45,686 bases of DNA from an uncultured Anaerolineae bacterium (GTDB taxonomy: Bacteria; Chloroflexota; Anaerolineae; Aggregatilineales; Phototrophicaceae). The translations under genes and the position numbers were made by a program. The notes below the pieces were generated by a model that saw nothing but the letters and a program-made list of their open reading frames with translations, was not told the origin of the DNA and did no database searches. The first letter of the stretch is position 1. Each line of letters starts with the position of its first letter. Of the stretch, positions 23,798-32,760 are shown in pieces. The stretch covers positions 1 through 45,686 of the forward strand of contig CAKQCB010000012.1 of assembly GCA_934216615.1 (NCBI GenBank), given 5' to 3'.

Positions 23798-23826
23798 AGT
23801 CTAAACAGGTGTATTCGCCATTTCAA
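23798..23826 (-). promoter_or_regulatory. Promoter of the glycosyltransferase gene
   Basis: On the minus strand TTGAAA (23821-23826), a 17-base spacer and TAGACT (23798-23803) form a good sigma-70 type promoter, with a leader of roughly 60 bases to the ATG at 23733. The divergent GNAT gene may use TTGACA (23919-23924) with a weak TACGCT -10 at 23941-23946. Confidence 0.6.
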
Positions 23827-23985
23827 GTACACAATCGCTAAAAACCTGTATAAACAAACGTCTGGAATCCACATTTACGAACATACATAACCCTCAACAA
23901 GCAGCTTCCCTAACGTTCTTGACATCAGCTTAAAGATGGTTACGCTTTTCAGTATACAAAGAATTTATGGATAAGTGCGATAAAA

Positions 23986-25008
23986 GTGCTTAGCGTTGGA
24001 TTAACTCATTCAGTATCAAAGGGCGTGCAAATCCGTCCTGTCAACCTCAAAACGGACTTGGTTCCTTTGGCCGACCTAATCGAGACGGCCTTTGCCGACT
24101 CGATGGATCGTGGTGGGCGGGCGGCCATTCGTGAAATGCGAACGCTCAGTCATCTTGGGTCGGGCTTGAATATCATCACCGGTCTGAACGAGATGATTCA
24201 AGGCATCGGCTTAGGCTATGTTTGGGTGGAAAATGGGCGCTTGGTCGGCAATGTTTCGATCTACCCCGCCAGTTGGCCCCGCGAGTATGGAACGGGGTTC
24301 ATCATCGCCAACGTAGCGGTGCATCCCGACTTTCGCGGTCATGGAATTGCCCGTCAGCTCATGGTCGCCAGCATCGAAGCGATCCGTTCGCGCACTAAAG
24401 AACGCTCAGCAGAGACATCCCCTACCATCGTGTTACAGGTTGAAGCACAAAACGAGATTGCTCGCCATCTGTATTTAGAGTTGGGCTTTCACGAAGAACG
24501 TACATTCACCCAATGGCGACGACATCCCAACCGCCGTTTACCGCTTCCATTGGAAAATCCCCCTTACATCACACGCAGGCGGGCTTCTGAATGGCGCGAA
24601 GAAATGGCGTTGGCCGAAAGGTTACGCCCGAACGAACGTGGGGGCATCGGCTGGATGCGTCCGCTCAGCAAGTCCCTATTTCGCACATCGTTACTCAAAC
24701 AAATTGGGGATATGTTCAATCTGCGCAATCATGAACGCTTGGCCATCCATGACGAAGAAGGGCATTTACAAGCGACCTTGTGGATAGATACCGCGTTCGG
24801 GGTAGAAAGCACCCCGCTGGTTTTGATGACCGCGCCTGAATATCAAGGGTTATATGATGAGGCGCTACTCAATTATGCGGTGCGTCGTTTTGCATCCAGT
24901 GCGATCACGATGGAACACCCAACCGACGACGAGTTCACCACTACGCTCATGCAGCAGTATCAATTTCTCCCATCACGGGTATTGGTCCACATGAAGCTGA
25001 CCCCATAA
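23986..25008 (+). CDS. GNAT-family N-acetyltransferase
   Basis: The 340-residue protein starts with GTG. Its N-terminal half is a GNAT domain: IRPVNLKTDLVPLADLIETAF, then the acetyl-CoA-binding strand and loop VAVHPDFRGHGIARQLMVASIEA, and VLQVEAQNEIARHLYLELGFHEERTFTQW. The C-terminal half (from about residue 190) lacks the R/Q-x-x-G-x-G/A loop but has a similar strand order and may be a degenerate second GNAT domain. Substrate is unknown. The gene ends 12 bases from the end of a convergent gene. Confidence 0.8.
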   Translation: MLSVGLTHSVSKGVQIRPVNLKTDLVPLADLIETAFADSMDRGGRAAIREMRTLSHLGSGLNIITGLNEMIQGIGLGYVWVENGRLVGNVSIYPASWPREYGTGFIIANVAVHPDFRGHGIARQLMVASIEAIRSRTKERSAETSPTIVLQVEAQNEIARHLYLELGFHEERTFTQWRRHPNRRLPLPLENPPYITRRRASEWREEMALAERLRPNERGGIGWMRPLSKSLFRTSLLKQIGDMFNLRNHERLAIHDEEGHLQATLWIDTAFGVESTPLVLMTAPEYQGLYDEALLNYAVRRFASSAITMEHPTDDEFTTTLMQQYQFLPSRVLVHMKLTP

Positions 25009-25020
25009 CCCGCGCTGAGG

Positions 25021-25335
25021 TCACGCTTCCCGCTGGATAAATTCCGCTTTCACAAAGTCCTTCACCCCTTCAGCGCCCCGCAACACCAAGCGGATCGTTT
25101 CGGCGTTCAACACGACATGGATTTCAAACTGCAAAAACGGACAGCATAGCCGTTCGTTTTGGATGAACCGTGCCAGTTGAGGCAAAACATCGCGGTGTGC
25201 GTTCCAATGGAAACGATAACCGTCCGTCAGTTCTTCGACGTTTTCAACCGTTGTGAAAAGTTGTTCGGTCACGGCTTGGTGCGCAGGCCGTTCAGCAATA
25301 GGAATCGCGTTCAAGTGGCAAGCAATCGCTGTCAT
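25021..25335 (-). CDS. Small uncharacterised protein with a CCPF motif
   Basis: The 104-residue product starts at the ATG at 25335, with GGAG 9 bases upstream; a GTG at 25350 is also in frame. It contains HWNAHRDVLPQLARFIQNERLCCPFLQFEIHV, with two adjacent cysteines. I recall similar small proteins carrying an ERxCCPFxxF motif, annotated as hypothetical and often near metal or redox genes; I cannot name a function. It follows the PBP-like gene by 15 bases on the same strand and is probably cotranscribed with it. Confidence 0.6.
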   Translation of the reverse strand: MTAIACHLNAIPIAERPAHQAVTEQLFTTVENVEELTDGYRFHWNAHRDVLPQLARFIQNERLCCPFLQFEIHVVLNAETIRLVLRGAEGVKDFVKAEFIQREA

Positions 25336-25350
25336 AGAATGTATCTCCAC

Positions 25351-28338
25351 TTATGAGCCGTCGCGCACGATCTGAACTACAAGTTCCACTTGGGCAGAGT
25401 TCCCTACCGCGTCATAGGCAATAGCGGTGAACGTCTCGACGCCCGGGCCACGAATCGCCCATTCAAAACTATAAGGCCATGACGGGTCTGCGCCTAAGAA
25501 CTCGCTGTTATGGAAGAACTCGACGCGCTCAATCGCCAAGTTGTCATTGACATCCGCTTGAATTTGGACATTTTCATCCCCGGGGAAGCGGTACAGTTTG
25601 CCCGGCTCGACTGAATTTAAGGTGATCGTCGGCGCGACATTATCGACTGTGACTTGGATCAAATCGCTCTCGACTGAGTTATCCTGACGGGTAGCAACTA
25701 AACGAATACTGTACAAGCCATCTAAATTACGGGTATCCCATACCCCTAACAGGTCATCTGTGCGGACGGTTGTCTGCGCTTCGCCGATGTTGATCCACGA
25801 AGAAGGGTTCAAGCCCTGCCCATACGACAGTTGATATTCACGCAAATCCGGCGTGTTGATCTGTCCACGAATTTCGACTTCCCCGCCTACATAGCTGTAA
25901 GCAATCGGTGATTGTAAATCCACCGATGTGATCGACTGTGACAAACTCATCGTGTCAATATCTTCAGGCGGTAACGGTTGATTATTCGCCACCCACCACT
26001 CACGCGCTTCTGTTGGTGGGACAAAGTAGCGCACTTGCGAACGTAAGCCTGCGGGGGTGTTCGCCGTTGCCAATTGACCTGTTTGGTTATTAATTTCGAC
26101 CAACTGCCAATAGGTATCGCGCGGAAGGCTTTGGGTTCCCTCCATGAACAGTTCGGTATGCACCGGGCAAACATCATTCGGCGCCAACCCAGACCGATCA
26201 CACACAGCGCCTTCAATCACGTTGCTAGGACGTTGCCAATTTTCAAGCGGAAGTTGATCACGCGATTGCGCATAATCCATGATGGCGCGCCACACAGGGG
26301 CAGCGCCTTCCACACCAAACGGGGAAAGTCCCATGCTCATACGGTCCTGTCGCCCCACATGCACACCCGTCACCAGTTGGGTGGTATAGCCGAGTGTCCA
26401 GTTATCGATCACGTCACTGGTCAAGCTGTTGACCACCGCTGCCGGATGATCTAAGTCGAGGATATTGTTTTCGCCCAATAACGGCCAGCGGGTTTCTTGG
26501 TCTGCCAACACATCATTGACCAGATACGCCAAGCCATCTTCCAGAAGGGGCGTACAAAAAGTCAGTGATTGACAGATAGCGGCGTCCGCAGGGTCGTATG
26601 TCCAAAGCACCTGTCCATTCACATCGGTGATGCTTCGCACTGCCACAGGGTCACGCCCACGATAGCCGAACGCCACAGGGTCGATATTCACCCCGCGCAT
26701 GTCGCCCAAGGTAGCGAAGACGCTGTACGCATAAGCGAGGTCTAAAACAGAGACATTCCCCCCGCGCTCCAAAATGCTGAGGTTGTACGCATTTTCATCC
26801 AGCGTGTTCAACCCTAATTGATGCGCGGTGCGCAAGACGGTGCTCACCCCTTGGCGGTACGTCACTGTTGCGGCAGGGGGATACAACCCCGCCCCCATCG
26901 CATCACGTAGATTCATCGGCCCGCGAAAACGCTCATCAGGGTTGGCAATCGTGTAGATCAACCCTTCGTTCGAGCCGGGGAATTGTAACGGGATGTCCAA
27001 GACCATCGTCGCGGGTGTGAATAGCCCGCCTAACCCGCCGTTAAACCCTTCAAGGTAGACAAATGGCGCTAACGTCATGCCGGGTTGATAGGTCGCGTCG
27101 TTCGCCCGCCCGACCATCACCTTAATTTCGCCCGTTTGCGCATCCAAGATGATGATGGCGCTGGAATTGGGCGCAGTGCTATCATCCAACGCAACAAATT
27201 CGCGTTGTTGGAGATAGGCGGTCCCCACACACGGCGTCTCATCCAAAGTGAGGATATCGGTTATCGATTGGTTACTCAAGCTGGCAAGGTGTGCCCGCGC
27301 GATACATTCCGCCTGTAGATACAAATCGACGTCCAGCGTGGTTGTGATCCGTAACCCACCCCGCGCCACCAACCACTCACCATCATAGCCGAGCGCGTTC
27401 AAGATGTTCTCTGCCTGTCGGCGGGAATAAGTCATAAACTCAGGCGCGATATTCGCTAGATACTGCGTATTCGGGGTGATGGGGATTTCGTCCGCAGTGG
27501 CTTCGTTAAACTGGCCTTCGGTGATCATATTGCGCGACAGCATCAAGCGAAGCAGGTCGCGCTGACGGCCTCGCGCCGCCACTTCATTATCAAGGGGATT
27601 GTATTCAGGTGAAGTCGTGATCGCCGCTAACATCGCCGCTTCTGCAAGCGTGAGGTCAACAGCGCGTTTGTTGAAATAGAGCTGTGCCGCCGCTTCGATG
27701 CCGTAGGCTTCTGTCCCGTAATAATTGGTGTTGAGATGCCATTCTAAAATCTGTGTCGGCGTGTAACGGCGGTTGAGTTCCGAAATCATGACAATTTCGC
27801 GTCCCATGCTCGTGGCACTATAATCGCCCGAGTTTTGTAACGCAGGCGCAATCGCCCCGCGCACCAACCGCCCTGTGATCGAGTTGTCCGGCCCGACGCC
27901 CCCAATCAGCAGATAACGCCATAACTGAAAGAGCGATTCGCCGATATTAAAGCGGGTCGTCGTCAAAAAATCAGGGTCTTCGCTATCCAGCGTCGCTTGG
28001 ATCACGTAAGACGGCAGGGTATCAATCGAAATCCAAGGTCGCCCCTCTGCGAAGGGGTCTTGTAAACGATGCAACAAACGCACATCTTGAACATCATAAA
28101 ACTCAGTGACCACCGCTTGCGCATCGCGGTGGATAGGCGTGTTCGGTTCGGGCAACGTGGCCGACACTTGCAGGTATAAACTTAAAGCGCTTCCCAAAGC
28201 GATGCTGGCGGGAATCGCAATCAATACCACAAAGAGTGACCCGAAAATGATCGTCCATAATCGCTGGGACTGTTTTCGGCTGGCTTTACGCGAAGCGCGT
28301 CGTCTGCGCCGACGTACGATGTGCGCGACTGATGTCAA
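25351..28338 (-). CDS. PBP1-like protein with a degenerate transpeptidase domain
   Basis: The 995-residue bifunctional class A PBP-like protein has a basic cytoplasmic tail (RRRRRRASRKASRKQSQR), one membrane helix, a GT51 domain, a transpeptidase-like domain and two C-terminal Ig-like domains. In GT51 the catalytic Glu120 is kept (DSEDPDF), as is a second glutamate in GREIVMISELNRRYTPTQILEWHLN; the GGSTITQQ motif is mostly lost. In the transpeptidase part SxxK reads M421-T-L-A424, SxN reads G484-L-Y and KTGT reads V636-N-S-L, so the acylating serine, lysine and KTGT are all missing. The frame is intact. It is probably a glycan polymerase or a scaffold, not a crosslinker. The start is TTG with GAGG 7 bases upstream. 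Confidence 0.85.
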   Translation of the reverse strand: MTSVAHIVRRRRRRASRKASRKQSQRLWTIIFGSLFVVLIAIPASIALGSALSLYLQVSATLPEPNTPIHRDAQAVVTEFYDVQDVRLLHRLQDPFAEGRPWISIDTLPSYVIQATLDSEDPDFLTTTRFNIGESLFQLWRYLLIGGVGPDNSITGRLVRGAIAPALQNSGDYSATSMGREIVMISELNRRYTPTQILEWHLNTNYYGTEAYGIEAAAQLYFNKRAVDLTLAEAAMLAAITTSPEYNPLDNEVAARGRQRDLLRLMLSRNMITEGQFNEATADEIPITPNTQYLANIAPEFMTYSRRQAENILNALGYDGEWLVARGGLRITTTLDVDLYLQAECIARAHLASLSNQSITDILTLDETPCVGTAYLQQREFVALDDSTAPNSSAIIILDAQTGEIKVMVGRANDATYQPGMTLAPFVYLEGFNGGLGGLFTPATMVLDIPLQFPGSNEGLIYTIANPDERFRGPMNLRDAMGAGLYPPAATVTYRQGVSTVLRTAHQLGLNTLDENAYNLSILERGGNVSVLDLAYAYSVFATLGDMRGVNIDPVAFGYRGRDPVAVRSITDVNGQVLWTYDPADAAICQSLTFCTPLLEDGLAYLVNDVLADQETRWPLLGENNILDLDHPAAVVNSLTSDVIDNWTLGYTTQLVTGVHVGRQDRMSMGLSPFGVEGAAPVWRAIMDYAQSRDQLPLENWQRPSNVIEGAVCDRSGLAPNDVCPVHTELFMEGTQSLPRDTYWQLVEINNQTGQLATANTPAGLRSQVRYFVPPTEAREWWVANNQPLPPEDIDTMSLSQSITSVDLQSPIAYSYVGGEVEIRGQINTPDLREYQLSYGQGLNPSSWINIGEAQTTVRTDDLLGVWDTRNLDGLYSIRLVATRQDNSVESDLIQVTVDNVAPTITLNSVEPGKLYRFPGDENVQIQADVNDNLAIERVEFFHNSEFLGADPSWPYSFEWAIRGPGVETFTAIAYDAVGNSAQVELVVQIVRDGS

Positions 28339-28684
28339 TCAAAACCTCATCAAAACTGGCTTAACCATACGGGTGTCCATAAGTTGACACACTGACCGAT
28401 TTTAGCGCACATCATCAGCTCACGCATATCGGCAAAATGTGAGCAACGCTTTCTGTATCAACAGGCAGGGCTGAACAGCGCATCATCACAAAGATGATTG
28501 TTTCCGTAGAAAAGGGAAGAATGTTATAGTAAGAATATATAAAAACGTAATTCACAAAGGCACTGGTTCATCTCTAATTAAGGCGAAGTGTACTAGATAA
28601 GCATTTTGCGAGTTGTGTTACAAACGAGATATATTTATTACGATTCTTATATTGAGGTCTTATTCGGGAGGCATTTTATTACGA
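28339..28684 (+). promoter_or_regulatory. Intergenic region with an extended -10 promoter for the response regulator
   Basis: No gene is visible in this stretch between divergent genes. TG-T-TATAGT at 28522-28530 is an extended -10 element without a good -35. It predicts a leader of about 150 bases before the ATG at 28685. GGGAGG (28666-28671) is the ribosome-binding site, 13 bases from the ATG, which is wider than usual. An upstream reading frame from 28613 is judged non-coding. Confidence 0.5.
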
Positions 28685-29407
28685 ATGGCTAAAACCAAAA
28701 TCCTACTTGTTGAGGATGACCCTAATATTAATAAGCTTATCAGCGACTACATGACCGTTCACAACTTCGAAACTGTCGCCTTTTCTGATGGTCCAGATGC
28801 TCTTGAATACATCCAATTGCGCGGGTTGCCTCATATCGCATTGATCGACCTGTCCTTACCCAGTATGCACGGTTTTGAACTGAGCGGAAAAATCAAGTCG
28901 ATGGGCGATGTGCCGATCATCTTCATCACGGCCACCAGCGACACCGATACCGTTGTGCAAGCGCTGAAAAAATATGCCGAAGATTTCATTGTGAAGCCCT
29001 TCGAGCTTCGTGAATTAGAGGCACGTATTCGGGTCGTTTTAGCACGTATGCCAAGCCTCGATTACGCCAGCGAGCCGATTGTACGGGTCGATGACAATCT
29101 CAGCATCGACTTCGCGCATAATCGTATCGTCATCAGCGGGCGCGCCTTCACCTTAACCCCGACAGAATCAGTCTTACTGCACGTGCTTCTGCGTAATGCC
29201 GGACGTGTGGTTGAAAACCGTATGCTCATCGCCCGTGTATGGCCTTCTGAAGATGTCTATGAAGACACCCTGCGCGTACACATGCACCGTCTGCGCCGTA
29301 AACTTGAATCAGACTCGCATCACCCGCATTATATTCGCACCGAACGCGGGTTGGGTTATATGTTTACCGTGCGTTTAAACGATGAATTTGAAACAGGAAA
29401 CGATTAG
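28685..29407 (+). CDS. OmpR-family response regulator
   Basis: The 240-residue protein has an N-terminal receiver (KILLVEDDPN acidic pair, phospho-acceptor Asp55 in LIDLSLPSMHGF, FITATS, and the KPF lysine) and a C-terminal winged-helix domain (FTLTPTESVLLHVLLRNAGRVVENRMLIARVW...LRVHMHRLRRKLE...IRTERGLGYMF). It is a DNA-binding transcription factor, presumably phosphorylated by the kinase encoded next. The start MAKTKILLVEDD is chosen over the longer frame because receiver domains start there. Confidence 0.95.
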   Translation: MAKTKILLVEDDPNINKLISDYMTVHNFETVAFSDGPDALEYIQLRGLPHIALIDLSLPSMHGFELSGKIKSMGDVPIIFITATSDTDTVVQALKKYAEDFIVKPFELRELEARIRVVLARMPSLDYASEPIVRVDDNLSIDFAHNRIVISGRAFTLTPTESVLLHVLLRNAGRVVENRMLIARVWPSEDVYEDTLRVHMHRLRRKLESDSHHPHYIRTERGLGYMFTVRLNDEFETGND

Positions 29408-29435
29408 TTTTTTCTAAACCCATAGCCCATCCTTT

Positions 29436-29468
29436 CCCGTTTCTACCGTCTTGAAACGGGATTTTTTT
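29436..29468 (+). terminator. Intrinsic terminator between response regulator and kinase genes
   Basis: CCCGTTTC (29436-29443) pairs with GAAACGGG (29453-29460), an 8-base perfect stem with a 9-base loop, followed by A and seven T (29462-29468). It lies 26 bases upstream of the kinase TTG start and just before its ribosome-binding site, so it probably reduces kinase expression relative to the regulator. Confidence 0.88.
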
Positions 29469-29493
29469 ATAGACCCTATAAGGGGATTTTTTC

Positions 29494-31590
29494 TTGCCAG
29501 AACTGCGCTCAAATCAATTCTCCTTATTGGCAGAGGCAATTTTACAGGTTCTCAATGTCGATATTGTCGTCCTAAACCTTGCCTATCAACAGCCATTAAT
29601 TTACTTTCACACGCGTGTGCGCGTCACAGACAATGTGATCAATGTATTAGCCACGTTCATTAGTGACGCGGTTGCCGTCGAAGCGCATCACCCCACACAA
29701 GTGCCCGCAAAAACGTTAAAATCCAAAAATTTCTCGGCGGGGATCGTTTTTCCCGTCAACGACAAAGAGGAACTGCTCGGCGGGATTGGCCTATTCAACA
29801 AAAAAGAGGACTTGCCCGAACTCGACACCTTAGAACAGCAGGTTTTGGTCTACCAAAAGTTATTCGCCAACAGCATCCGCAATTTCTACTCGAACCGCGA
29901 CCATTTTAATAACACCGACCGCGCCTTGTTGAATGTGGCGAAAGCTATCATGGGGAACCCGTCCCCGCAGCATGTGGTCGATGTCCTTCAGAAAGAAGTC
30001 CTCACCAAACAAGTGAGCGCCTGCTTTTTCTTGCAATATGGCCCCATGCACGAAGACAAACCCAACGGCCCGTTTGATTATTTAGAGGCGCAAGGTTCAT
30101 GGATTCGGATGCTGGGCAGTGGGGTCGGTACGGGGATGCGTCTGTACCTGAAGGATTATCAGGACATCCTGCACCGCCTTGATCGTGAGAGCATCATCCT
30201 GATTCCGAATTGGGAAGAACTGGCCGAGCGCATCGACCCCTTCTTGCGGGGCATGTTAAAGAGTATTCATCTGCGCTCGATCATCCTCATCGCGCTGACC
30301 TCTAAAACCCGCAAGCTCGGCGTCTTGATGATTGCAGGCCAGCGCAGTTTAAACCTCTCGCGAAACACGATTGCCACGCTTCAAAGCATCGCTGAGTTTT
30401 TGACCTATAACACCGTCTCTCAACTGCTCCAAATCGAACGTGACCGCGTACAGCAAGGTCGCGCCGCCCTGTTAGAATCCGTTCAGGATGGCGTGGTGAT
30501 GATCGTTCCGCCCAACAGCGCGCCCAACGTCCTCACGGTCAATCGACGCTTTTTGGAGATTTTCAGCCTCGATGCGCATGACGCTTCCGGCATCCCGCTC
30601 AGCACCCTGCTTGATCGAATACGCCTGCCCGAAAGCCGTAAACAGAGCCTGCGTGACGCATGGAGTATCTCGATTATGGATACTCAGGTTCGGCAGGGAG
30701 AATTTAGCTATATGCACAGTCAAGGCTACCCGATAGAAATCGAGTGGTACAGCGCCCCTGTTTACCAAGATGAGCAAATCTTAGGGCGCATCATCACCTT
30801 TCATGACATCACGCCACAACGTACCGCCTACCGTTTACGCATCGCCTTTTTATCGCGCGTGTCGCACGAACTTCGCACCCCGCTCACGTCGATTCGGGGC
30901 TTTTCCGACTTCATCTTAGAAGCGACGGGCGACCAACTTCCCCCACTCGCCAAAGAATATCTCGAAATCATCCGCAGCAGCGCCTTGCATCTCAACGCCT
31001 TGTTCAACGACATTCTGCAACTCACAGAGGCCGATCTCGGCGAACTGAAACTGAATAAAGGTCATCACTCGTTAGATGTGTTGGTGCTGGATGTGGTTTC
31101 GCGGTTACTGCTCCAAATTCAAGAGCGCAATCAAAAGGTGAATATTCAAGTCTCTAAAGACTTGCCTTTGATCGATGCTGACTATGACCGTATCGTGCAG
31201 GTGTTCACCAACCTCATCAGCAACGCGACGAAATACGCGCCCGAAGGTACGGAAATCACCATCACAGCGGAATACGTGGAAAATATCGAAGATTACCCGC
31301 CCATGCCCGTCACCAACGATATCAGTTTTCCGGCGATCTTCATCACCGTGTTAGATCAAGGCAAAGGGCTGACCCGTAACGAAGTTGATGAAATCTTCAT
31401 CCCCTTCTTCCGTACCGACTTGGCACGTCAACAACGCATTGAGGGCGTTGGGCTTGGGTTATCGATTGTGCGCAGTATCATCGAACGGCATCAAGGGAAG
31501 GTATGGGCGGTTTCCTGTCCACCTGCTTCAGGGGGATGTTTTATGTTTACCTTGCCCACTGTGCGCAAAACGAAAAAAGCCAAGCGTTGA
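29494..31590 (+). CDS. Soluble sensor histidine kinase with GAF and PAS domains
   Basis: The 698-residue kinase has no membrane helix, so it senses an internal signal. Two GAF-like regions (about 10-140 and 150-310) and a PAS-like region (about 320-445, ending GRIITFHDITPQRTAY) precede the HisKA box FLSRVSHELRTPLTSIRGF with His458. The ATPase follows with N box NLISNATKYAPEG, G1 LDQGKGL and G2 GVGLGLSIVRSIIERHQGKVW. Translation starts at TTG with AAGGGG 9 bases before it. The response regulator encoded 86 bases upstream is the likely partner. No cysteine signature for a chromophore or haem was identified, so the signal is unknown. Confidence 0.92.
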   Translation: MPELRSNQFSLLAEAILQVLNVDIVVLNLAYQQPLIYFHTRVRVTDNVINVLATFISDAVAVEAHHPTQVPAKTLKSKNFSAGIVFPVNDKEELLGGIGLFNKKEDLPELDTLEQQVLVYQKLFANSIRNFYSNRDHFNNTDRALLNVAKAIMGNPSPQHVVDVLQKEVLTKQVSACFFLQYGPMHEDKPNGPFDYLEAQGSWIRMLGSGVGTGMRLYLKDYQDILHRLDRESIILIPNWEELAERIDPFLRGMLKSIHLRSIILIALTSKTRKLGVLMIAGQRSLNLSRNTIATLQSIAEFLTYNTVSQLLQIERDRVQQGRAALLESVQDGVVMIVPPNSAPNVLTVNRRFLEIFSLDAHDASGIPLSTLLDRIRLPESRKQSLRDAWSISIMDTQVRQGEFSYMHSQGYPIEIEWYSAPVYQDEQILGRIITFHDITPQRTAYRLRIAFLSRVSHELRTPLTSIRGFSDFILEATGDQLPPLAKEYLEIIRSSALHLNALFNDILQLTEADLGELKLNKGHHSLDVLVLDVVSRLLLQIQERNQKVNIQVSKDLPLIDADYDRIVQVFTNLISNATKYAPEGTEITITAEYVENIEDYPPMPVTNDISFPAIFITVLDQGKGLTRNEVDEIFIPFFRTDLARQQRIEGVGLGLSIVRSIIERHQGKVWAVSCPPASGGCFMFTLPTVRKTKKAKR

Positions 31591-31640
31591 TTTCACGCTA
31601 TCCCACGTCTTGCACCCTAGCGAAAGTCACTCCATAAAAA

Positions 31641-31665
31641 TAAGGCGTTCACGATGAACGCCTTA
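31641..31665 (-). terminator. Terminator between convergent kinase and dioxygenase genes
   Basis: TAAGGCGTTC (31641-31650) and GAACGCCTTA (31656-31665) form a perfect 10-base stem around ACGAT. A T-rich run follows on the minus strand (31634-31640), so it ends the leftward Mhq-like operon and may also stop the kinase transcript. Confidence 0.8.
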
Positions 31666-31693
31666 AGGTATAAATTCTGTCTGCGATTGAAAC

Positions 31694-32755
31694 CTAGCCG
31701 CCGGTCTGAATCGGCGTGAGGACTTTTTCCAGTTGATCCCGTTGAGTTTCTAGCCACGGCGGAAGCATCAGGTTTTTCCCTAACGTCTCAAATGATTCAT
31801 CCACCATAAAGCCCGGGCCATTAGTGGCTAATTCCACCACATGCCCATCGGGATCATTGGTGTAGATGCTCTTAAAATACTTGCGGTCTTTCACAGGCGA
31901 AACGCTGATCCCTGCTTGAACCAAACGGTCACGCGCTTCTAACAACGCCGCTTCATCAGCCACCGCAAACGCAAAGTGATGCGTTTGCCCCATGCCTAAA
32001 CGCACACGACCAGCTTCTGGGTCACGCTCAAAGTAGGTAATTAAGGTACCGGGTCGGCCATCGTCTACCCCCCAATACCAATGCGCGGAATTTGGATCAT
32101 CAAAATTGGAGGTGCGTTTGACCAAGCGAAGCCCCAAAAGGTCACTGAAAAACGCGTGCGTCCGTTGAATATCTGACGAAATCGCCGTGATATGGTGCAT
32201 CCCCTGTAATTTCATGTGGGGCGTGATGACGGGTATAGGGTCAGGCCATGTGGTCGCGCGAATCCGTTCTTCGTCACGGTTATTCACGATCATTTGCGCG
32301 GGTGGCTCACGATATTCTGTACCCAACTGGTCGAGCGGTTCATCCACCGTCCAGCCCGGCCCCATCGTGGCAATCTCGATGATCGTTCCGTCGGGGTCTC
32401 TAAAATAAATTGACGTGAAGTAATGACGATCTAGCGGGCCGGAAACCGAAATCGATAAATCGGTCAAACGCCGTTTCCATTGAAGTAAGCCGTCATAATC
32501 CGCCACTCCAAAGGCGACATGATGCGTCCCCCCCACGCCCGGGTAACCCTGATGGGCATTGGGAATTTCAAAGAACGTCACCACCGTAGCGGGTGACCCG
32601 TTTTCATCCCCAAAATACAGGTGATAGCTGGCGGGGTTATCAAAATTGACGGTCTTTTTCACAAACCGAAAGCCCAATACATTGGTATAAAAGTCAACCG
32701 TTCGCTGGGCGTTCTGGGCAACAATGCTGATGTGGTGTAATCCTAAAATATTCAT
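31694..32755 (-). CDS. Ring-cleaving dioxygenase, double VOC domain (MhqO-like)
   Basis: The 353-residue protein contains two glyoxalase/extradiol dioxygenase (VOC) modules. The first starts LGLHHISIVAQNAQRTVDFYTNVLGFRFVKKTVNFDNP and the second LQGMHHITAISSDIQRTHAFFSDLLGLRLVKRTSNFDDP. Each has the metal His in its first strand (HHI), a second His (GTHHVAF, QTHHFAF) and a Glu in IIEIAT or VVELAT. The proteins of this group that I know of protect against quinones and catechols, as Bacillus MhqO, MhqA and MhqE do. It is the last gene of the leftward three-gene cluster, 5 bases after the esterase gene. Confidence 0.88.
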   Translation of the reverse strand: MNILGLHHISIVAQNAQRTVDFYTNVLGFRFVKKTVNFDNPASYHLYFGDENGSPATVVTFFEIPNAHQGYPGVGGTHHVAFGVADYDGLLQWKRRLTDLSISVSGPLDRHYFTSIYFRDPDGTIIEIATMGPGWTVDEPLDQLGTEYREPPAQMIVNNRDEERIRATTWPDPIPVITPHMKLQGMHHITAISSDIQRTHAFFSDLLGLRLVKRTSNFDDPNSAHWYWGVDDGRPGTLITYFERDPEAGRVRLGMGQTHHFAFAVADEAALLEARDRLVQAGISVSPVKDRKYFKSIYTNDPDGHVVELATNGPGFMVDESFETLGKNLMLPPWLETQRDQLEKVLTPIQTGG

Positions 32756-32760
32756 GGTCG

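Noticed and set aside
25351..28338. Pseudogene call for the PBP1-like gene
   Set aside because: No frameshift or stop occurs in 995 codons and all three motifs are cleanly substituted, which fits a retained protein rather than recent decay.
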